Assembly (NCBI RefSeq): GCF_002498065.1
Contig: NZ_DAFZ01000119.1
Location: forward strand, 1 to 9,548
DNA: 9,548 nt
Source: Methanoculleus sp. UBA208
Lineage (GTDB): Archaea; Halobacteriota; Methanomicrobia; Methanomicrobiales; Methanoculleaceae
Reading direction: 5' to 3'
Position 1 is the first letter of the stretch, and each line of letters starts with the position of its first letter. A model generated the notes under the pieces. It saw only the letters and a program-made list of their open reading frames with translations, made no database searches and was not told the DNA's origin. The translations under genes and the position numbers were made by a program. Shown here piece by piece: positions 5,600 through 9,548 of the stretch.

Positions 5600-6424
5600 A
5601 TGACCCGCAAAGAGACCCATATCAGGGAGGTTGCCCGGCTGCTCACGAGTTTTCTTTCGAGCGGGAACGCCGGGGATCTTCTCGCCTACCTGGTCGCGGG
5701 AAGCAATCTCCCCGGACCCCGGGCAAACCTGGAGCTCGCGGATGCGTTCGGCGAGACCGTGCGGGCGTTCGCGGTTGCCGATGCCGACGATCACCGGAGC
5801 CTGTGGGACCTCTGTGTCGAGCTCGCCTGCGTTTCCCCGGAGGATGCACCGACGGGAGACCCGCACGAGTTCCTCTCGTTCTGCGGCGTTCGGGGTATCG
5901 GGGCGATCGGGTCCGTATCGCCGGCATGCGTCGAGGCGGCGCTCCAGCACCTCGCGGAGGCTTCCGTCGATCCGCGGTGGCGGATCAGGGAGGCGGTGGC
6001 GATGGGGCTTCAGGACCTCCTCTCCCGGCAGCGGGATACGACGATCCCGGAACTGGAAGACTGGGTTGAGGGAGGCTCCTGGCTCACCATGCGGGCCGCG
6101 GTCGCAGGGATTGCCGAACCGGACCTCCTCGCGGAACCGGACCTCGCGCAGACGGCGTTCAGGCTCCACCGCAAGACCCTGATCCGTGTCTATACCGCAA
6201 AGGAGAGGCAGTCCGAGGCTTTCCGCACGCTTAGAAAGGCGCTTGGCTACACGCTCAGCCTGGTCGTCAGCGCTCTTCCCGGGATCGGCTTTGAGTACCT
6301 GCGGCAGCTCGCGACCCTCGACGACCAGGATATCCGGTGGATTGTGAGAGAGAACCTCAAAAAGAACAGGCTCGAGAAGCAGTACCCCGAGACGGTGCAG
6401 CACATCCGGGCGCAGATGGGGTAG
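5600..6424 (+). CDS. HEAT/armadillo-like alpha-helical repeat protein
   Basis: This 274-residue, almost entirely alpha-helical protein carries degenerate HEAT-like repeats. The clearest is at about 125-145, where DPRWRIREAVAMGLQDLL has the HEAT helix pattern; another block is SWLTMRAAVAGIAEPDLL (about 159-176). The C-terminal part (about 195-270) is basic and helical. I recognise similarity in style to HEAT proteins related to the DNA-alkylation-repair solenoid, but I see no residues that prove DNA or base binding. There is no signal peptide or membrane segment. ATG 5600 is the first in-frame start after the GTPase gene and follows a TATA-like T-run. A tandem 18-bp duplication (6116-6151) creates a repeated EPDL. 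The neighbouring GTPase suggests partnership, as helical solenoids often bind small GTPases, but this is inference. Confidence 0.8.
   Translation: MTRKETHIREVARLLTSFLSSGNAGDLLAYLVAGSNLPGPRANLELADAFGETVRAFAVADADDHRSLWDLCVELACVSPEDAPTGDPHEFLSFCGVRGIGAIGSVSPACVEAALQHLAEASVDPRWRIREAVAMGLQDLLSRQRDTTIPELEDWVEGGSWLTMRAAVAGIAEPDLLAEPDLAQTAFRLHRKTLIRVYTAKERQSEAFRTLRKALGYTLSLVVSALPGIGFEYLRQLATLDDQDIRWIVRENLKKNRLEKQYPETVQHIRAQMG
6116..6151 (+). repeat. 18-bp imperfect tandem duplication in the HEAT-like gene
   Basis: The 12-mer GAACCGGACCTC occurs at 6116-6127 and again at 6134-6145, a unit spacing of 18 bp. It keeps the frame and encodes a repeated EPDL in the HEAT-like protein. A small in-frame slippage duplication is the simplest explanation. 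Confidence 0.6.
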
Positions 6425-6515
6425 AGGGGGGCCGGTAGTCGGTGAAAGCCGGTGATATCCCCTTACTGATCCCGAGTCGACAGCAGATGCATATCCTCTG
6501 ACGTTTTCTGGTCCC
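6425..6515. other. Convergent intergenic spacer, no clear terminator
   Basis: These 91 nt separate the stop codons of the HEAT-like gene (+) and the two-TM membrane protein gene (-). The hexamer GCCGGT occurs twice (6431-6436 and 6448-6453) as a direct repeat. A short T-run at 6503-6506 could help plus-strand termination. No strong hairpin is visible. Confidence 0.5.
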
Positions 6516-7256
6516 TTAGTCTACAATCGCCGACGCCGTCTCGTCGAAGGGATTTGTCCGCATCGCGAGCGAGAAGAGATACGGGTAGTTCTTCTGCAGG
6601 TAACGCATGTAGTCCAGCCACTCGCGGATCAGGAGTCCGTAGATCCGTTCGAGGTCGCCCGCGAGATGGGCCGTGTCGGTCTTTGGCAGATCGGAGAAGC
6701 CGGGCCGGCGCTGCAGTTCTTCGCTGAAGTGGAATACCGCCCGGAGGAGCTCGGTGAACGTCTCGTGCTCGAGGAGCGCAGGGTTCTCCAGCAGCCGCAG
6801 GAGAAAGTCCTCGCGCGACCCGAGGAACCGTTTGAGGGCGGCGAGATCGATGTTCTCCATCCCGACACGGCAGGGATGCCGCCTCAGCTGCTTTGCAACC
6901 TCCCGGAACGTCTCGTCGGTCCAGGTATCGTCGACCAGCAGCAGCGGCCGGATCCTGTCCAGGTCGGGGTCGTTATTTGAGATGTAGGTCAGGAGCTCGC
7001 TCCCGAGAGCCGAGAAGAACGTCCCGATGACCATGTTCAGTTTCTCCATCCTCTGCCGCCGGTCGCGGGACGCGAGCACCTGGTGGAAGACGAGCGTTAC
7101 CAGGAGGACCTCGAGCGGGAGGAACGCGATATCGCCGAGTGTGTAGATGCTGATGTGGAAGAAGTCCCGAAAGATCAGGAAGTGCACGGCGTAGAGCACG
7201 ACCGAGAGGAGGATCAGCCCCATCCCGAAGGCGATCAGCCACCGTCTTTCGTCCAT
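6516..7256 (-). CDS. Uncharacterised protein with two N-terminal membrane segments
   Basis: This is a 246-residue membrane protein of unknown function. Two hydrophobic segments lie at about 6-29 and 40-61, joined by a short loop; residues 41-60 (GDIAFLPLEVLLVTLVFHQV) look like a conserved signature. The remaining 185 residues are soluble and mainly helical, beginning with a basic, coiled-coil-like stretch (RDRRQRMEKLNMV, 64-76). By the positive-inside rule the soluble domain should be cytoplasmic. I have the impression that similar proteins occur in other methanogens and some bacteria, without an assigned role; that is recollection, not a search. The ATG at 7256 has no Shine-Dalgarno site and only a weak TATA-like sequence near 7283-7288, so the start is the least certain part. 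M12 is a possible internal start but would cut into the first membrane segment. The gene lies 58 nt downstream of the HAD gene and may be in the same transcript. Confidence 0.8.
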   Translation of the reverse strand: MDERRWLIAFGMGLILLSVVLYAVHFLIFRDFFHISIYTLGDIAFLPLEVLLVTLVFHQVLASRDRRQRMEKLNMVIGTFFSALGSELLTYISNNDPDLDRIRPLLLVDDTWTDETFREVAKQLRRHPCRVGMENIDLAALKRFLGSREDFLLRLLENPALLEHETFTELLRAVFHFSEELQRRPGFSDLPKTDTAHLAGDLERIYGLLIREWLDYMRYLQKNYPYLFSLAMRTNPFDETASAIVD

Positions 7257-7314
7257 CGTGAGGGTCTATGTACACCCGGATCCCATGAAACCCGCACCCC
7301 CGGGTAGAGCGAGC

Positions 7315-7986
7315 TCACCTGCCCCACACCCCGTAGCGCTTCCACGCCTCCTCGACGTGCAGCGCCTGCATCCCGAGCCTCCGGGGCGCGTCGACGTCGT
7401 TTTTGGAGTTATCCCCGATGAAGAGGACATCGGGTGCGGAAAGCCCCATCCGCCCGAGAGCCGCTGCGTATACCCGCGGGTCCGGCTTCTGGTAGCCGAG
7501 GTCTGAAGAGAAGATGACGAAGCCGAGACGGCCGTAGAGCCCGAGCGCCCGTATCTCGCGCTCCGAAAAGACCCGCTGCCCGTTCGAAACGACCCCCGTC
7601 TTCTTCGTGGAGAAGAGGTCGAGCAGCCTCCGGCTCTTTTCGATGACGCCGAGGCGCCGGAGCGACGCGGCCCGAAACGCCCGGGCGGCCTCGATGCCGA
7701 GCCGCCCGCTGTCGATCTTCCAGACGGCGTGTTCGGCGCAGATACCCGCAAAGACCTCCTCGACCCGGACCTCCGGGTGGCGCTCCCCGGTACGGTCGGC
7801 CGCTTCCCTGACCCGGACGGCGTAGAGCTCCTTCAGGGCTTCGGGCATGATCCGGACGCCCTGGTAGATGAGCCACCGCGAGAGGCACCGGTAGGTCTCG
7901 ATATCGCGTTCGTCGGTCAGGACATCGATGAGCGTCCCGTAGCAGTCGAAGAGAATCCCCGCTACCGGTGGACCGCGGCCAGGCAC
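7315..7986 (-). CDS. HAD superfamily hydrolase (subfamily IA-like phosphatase)
   Basis: This 223-residue HAD-fold hydrolase probably removes phosphate from a small molecule. All four motifs are present: nucleophile D14 in FDCYGT, S134 in VVSNGQ, K167 in YQKPDPRVY, and the acidic pair D192/D197 in FIGDNSKND. A helical cap domain lies between motifs I and II (about 22-110), placing it near subfamily I. The second motif-I residue, usually Asp in phosphatases, is Y16; this FDxYGT form is common among haloacid-dehalogenase-like members, so either phosphatase or dehalogenase chemistry is possible. The start is GTG 7986, 7 nt after a GGAGG, inside the last 25 nt of the phosphotransferase gene. The two are therefore very likely cotranscribed and translationally coupled. 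The substrate cannot be read from the sequence. Confidence 0.92.
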   Translation of the reverse strand: MPGRGPPVAGILFDCYGTLIDVLTDERDIETYRCLSRWLIYQGVRIMPEALKELYAVRVREAADRTGERHPEVRVEEVFAGICAEHAVWKIDSGRLGIEAARAFRAASLRRLGVIEKSRRLLDLFSTKKTGVVSNGQRVFSEREIRALGLYGRLGFVIFSSDLGYQKPDPRVYAAALGRMGLSAPDVLFIGDNSKNDVDAPRRLGMQALHVEEAWKRYGVWGR

Positions 7987-8912
7987 GCCTCAGCCTCCGC
8001 TAGAAGCCAGTCACGTTCCGCCGTCCGCCAGGGCAGCCGGGCGATCCTGAGGTAGCCGAGCGCCATGAAGAAGGGGAGGACGGCGGTATGGCGCCGGAAC
8101 TCTTCTTCGCCCTGGCTGTAGTGCCAGAGCAGGTGGCCGATGTAGTCTTCGGCCCTCGCGCTGCTGCTCCCGTCCGATGTCTTGAGCTCCGAGGCGAGGA
8201 TGCCGAGGTCGCGGACGGGGTGGGTGTGGTTCCGGGCCCCCTCGAAGTCGATCGCGCAGGTGTCCCCGTCGAAGAGGTAGTTGCTGAGCGTGGCGTCGCC
8301 GTGGGTCATGCAGCCGACATCGGGGTCAAGCCGCGTGCCGTGCCACCACGCCCCGAGCAGGCGGTCGAACCGTTCCCTCCGGCGAGCCGGGAGGGCGATC
8401 TGGTCGAGCACCGCGTGGAAGTAGGCGAAGTCGCGCTCCCGCTTGCAGGAGGTCCGCGTACTGTCGTGGAGCCGGCGGAGCAGGTGCGCGACGCCGGTAA
8501 GGGGGTCGTAAAGGGATACCCCCGCCGCGAGGAGCTCGCGTATGGTCCGGCCGGGGACATATTCGGTCACGAGGACGGATTGGAACCGGCTGTTCGTGGC
8601 GATAGCATGAGGGACGCGGATCCAGCCGGATACGTGGCGGAGCCGACGAAACTCGTTCCTCATCGCCGCATCCGCGTTGTAGGTGGTCTTCGCACCCGTC
8701 GGCGCGCCGAAGAACTTGCCGACCACGCTGAGTCCGGTGCCGGCGAACTCGTACCGGCAGACGACGTGCGATGCAGGCTCTACCCGGTAGACCCGGATCT
8801 TACCGCGCCACCCGGCCAATCGGTCGGCGAAGGTTCCCGCGAGCCAGTCACCGAACGCATCGCCGGGTTCCAGGCGTCCTACCTTCCTCTCGACGATCAA
8901 CTGCTGTACCAC
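7962..8912 (-). CDS. Phosphotransferase of the APH/choline kinase fold
   Basis: This 316-residue kinase-fold protein should transfer phosphate from ATP to a small-molecule hydroxyl. The catalytic loop is HGDATLSN (204-211, D206 base and N211 metal ligand), followed by the metal-binding IDFE (221-224, D222). The N-lobe has a candidate nucleotide lysine K66 (VVGKFFG) and helix glutamate E87 (RNEF). VLVTEYVPG (113-121) is the typical hinge. The fold covers aminoglycoside, choline, homoserine and methylthioribose kinases, so the substrate is open and antibiotic resistance should not be assumed. There is no membrane segment. GTG 8912 is supported by GGTGA (8923-8919) 6 nt upstream. The HAD gene starts within its 3' end, forming a kinase-phosphatase pair, and the gene is divergent from a prenyl diphosphate synthase. 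Confidence 0.92.
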   Translation of the reverse strand: MVQQLIVERKVGRLEPGDAFGDWLAGTFADRLAGWRGKIRVYRVEPASHVVCRYEFAGTGLSVVGKFFGAPTGAKTTYNADAAMRNEFRRLRHVSGWIRVPHAIATNSRFQSVLVTEYVPGRTIRELLAAGVSLYDPLTGVAHLLRRLHDSTRTSCKRERDFAYFHAVLDQIALPARRRERFDRLLGAWWHGTRLDPDVGCMTHGDATLSNYLFDGDTCAIDFEGARNHTHPVRDLGILASELKTSDGSSSARAEDYIGHLLWHYSQGEEEFRRHTAVLPFFMALGYLRIARLPWRTAERDWLLAEAEACLAAVHR

Positions 8913-8970
8913 CGGTAGTCACCGGGGTTCTGCAGGGCAATGAAGGTAACCGTGGCACCGGACCCACACC

Positions 8971-8977
8971 TTTTTTA
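8971..8977. promoter_or_regulatory. A/T tract serving as TATA element for one or both divergent genes
   Basis: TTTTTTA at 8971-8977 is the only marked A/T tract in the 115-nt spacer between the phosphotransferase and prenyl synthase genes. Read to the right it would start transcription near 9000, leaving a leader of about 28 nt. Read to the left it would start near 8948, leaving about 36 nt. Both leaders would contain a Shine-Dalgarno site. A weaker element, TCTTAAC at 8989-8995, is an alternative for the rightward gene. Confidence 0.5.
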
Positions 8978-9014
8978 CCGCCATGACGTCTTAACGGGGT
9001 ACCGGTGCATTCCG

Positions 9015-9021
9015 GGAGTGA
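9015..9021 (+). promoter_or_regulatory. Shine-Dalgarno site of the prenyl synthase gene
   Basis: GGAGTGA lies 6 nt before the ATG at 9028 and fixes the start of the prenyl synthase, which would otherwise be hard to judge because the gene runs off the window. Confidence 0.7.
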
Positions 9022-9027
9022 CGAGCC

Positions 9028-9548
9028 ATGATACCGTTTCGTGAGTATCTCGAGATGATCAGGCCCGCCGTCAACCGCCGGATCGAGGAGGTGGCGAGCG
9101 GCGAGGGCGCGATCGACCCCGGCGTCCTCCCGCTCCTCGTCAGGGGAAAGCGGATGCGGGCGGGCCTCCTCCTCCGCATCCACGCCGGCCTTGCCCGGAC
9201 GACGGTGCCCACCCGCCAGGCGCTCGACCTTGCCTGTGCCGTCGAGCTCGCCCACGCCGCAAGCCTCATCCTCGACGATATGCTGGACGGGGACACCGTC
9301 CGGCGGGGAGCCCCGTCCCTTCACCTCACCCGGGGAGAGGGGCGGGCGGTTCTCGACGCCGTCGGCATCCCCGCTCTCCCCTATGTTCTCGCGGCCCCCT
9401 ACGGTGCCGGATACGTAACGATGCTCGCGTCGGCCCAGCAGAGTATGGCCCGGGGCGTGGCCTGGGAGATGCTCGGGGGACCGGAGATCCCTGCGGCCGA
9501 ACTTTACGATGCGATCGTCGCCAGGAAGACGGGGTGCCTCTTCTCGCT
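9028..9548 (+). CDS. Polyprenyl (isoprenyl) diphosphate synthase, 3' end outside the window
   Basis: The first 173 residues of a trans-isoprenyl diphosphate synthase are present; the frame is still open at the window end. Such enzymes join isopentenyl diphosphate to an allylic diphosphate, in archaea supplying chains for ether lipids and quinone-like carriers. The first aspartate-rich motif is intact: DDMLD (83-87) in ELAHAASLILDD, followed by RRGAPSLH (92-99). The basic motif is RGKRMRA (39-45) instead of the usual GGKRxRP, keeping the key lysine and arginines. RKTGCLF (166-172) matches the later KT motif. The usual AGD block after the RRG motif reads AVGIP, and the GQxxD block appears replaced by RGVAWEM (142-148). 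The second aspartate-rich motif lies beyond the window. Small residues A78/S79 just before DD suggest a medium or longer product, weakly. It may be a divergent paralogue rather than the housekeeping GGPP synthase. Confidence 0.88.
   Translation, partial: MIPFREYLEMIRPAVNRRIEEVASGEGAIDPGVLPLLVRGKRMRAGLLLRIHAGLARTTVPTRQALDLACAVELAHAASLILDDMLDGDTVRRGAPSLHLTRGEGRAVLDAVGIPALPYVLAAPYGAGYVTMLASAQQSMARGVAWEMLGGPEIPAAELYDAIVARKTGCLFS

Noticed and set aside
7933..7947. Tyrosine in place of the second motif-I aspartate of the HAD protein
   Set aside because: FDxYGT is a frequent variant in haloacid-dehalogenase-like HAD proteins and does not indicate a broken gene.
7962..8912. Aminoglycoside resistance gene
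   Set aside because: Only the broad kinase fold is evident; the family covers many metabolic kinases and no mobile context is present.
8088..8918. 276-codon plus-strand open frame opposite the phosphotransferase gene
   Set aside because: Composition is proline/valine/arginine-rich with no motif, and the minus strand encodes an intact kinase catalytic loop there.
1..9548. CRISPR array, tRNA/rRNA genes, insertion sequence or prophage genes
   Set aside because: No regularly spaced repeats, cloverleaf-like segments, transposase motifs or phage proteins were seen by eye on either strand.

Overview
The window looks like chromosomal DNA of a GC-rich methanogenic archaeon. A Methanomicrobiales member such as Methanoculleus is my best guess; this is inference from style, not a database match. 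The support is: archaeal TATA-type elements about 26-27 nt before transcription starts, several genes with no Shine-Dalgarno sequence that look leaderless, a beta-lactamase-fold protein of the type linked to methanopterin synthesis, and an isoprenyl diphosphate synthase. All ten genes share the same strong G/C preference at third codon positions, so nothing clearly looks recently transferred.

Layout. 1-197: no gene, but several compact inverted repeats. 198-1037 (+): metallo-beta-lactamase-fold hydrolase. 1039-3897 (-): PepN-like M1 metallopeptidase, convergent with the previous gene with one base between stop codons. 3894-4424 (-): small HEAT-repeat protein directly upstream of the peptidase, with overlapping stop and start. 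4535-4888 (-): acidic protein of unknown function with its own promoter. 5072-5557 (+): small Ras-like GTPase of the COG2229/MglA type. 5600-6424 (+): alpha-helical HEAT-like protein. 6516-7256 (-): uncharacterised protein with two membrane segments. 7962-8912 and 7315-7986 (-): phosphotransferase of the APH/choline kinase fold followed by an overlapping HAD phosphatase. 9028-9548 (+): polyprenyl diphosphate synthase, cut by the window end.

How the genes may work together. Two helical-repeat proteins sit beside enzymes that could use scaffolds: HEAT plus M1 peptidase (translationally coupled) and GTPase plus HEAT-like protein (42 nt apart). The kinase-HAD pair is probably one transcription unit, divergent from the prenyl synthase across 115 nt with a single A/T tract that could serve both promoters. 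No RNA gene, insertion sequence, CRISPR array or integrase is visible. I see no clear defence or mobile system. The most unusual points are the coupled HEAT/M1 pair, the GTPase/HEAT pair, the group of leaderless promoters, the atypical prenyl synthase motifs and the hairpin cluster at the left edge.
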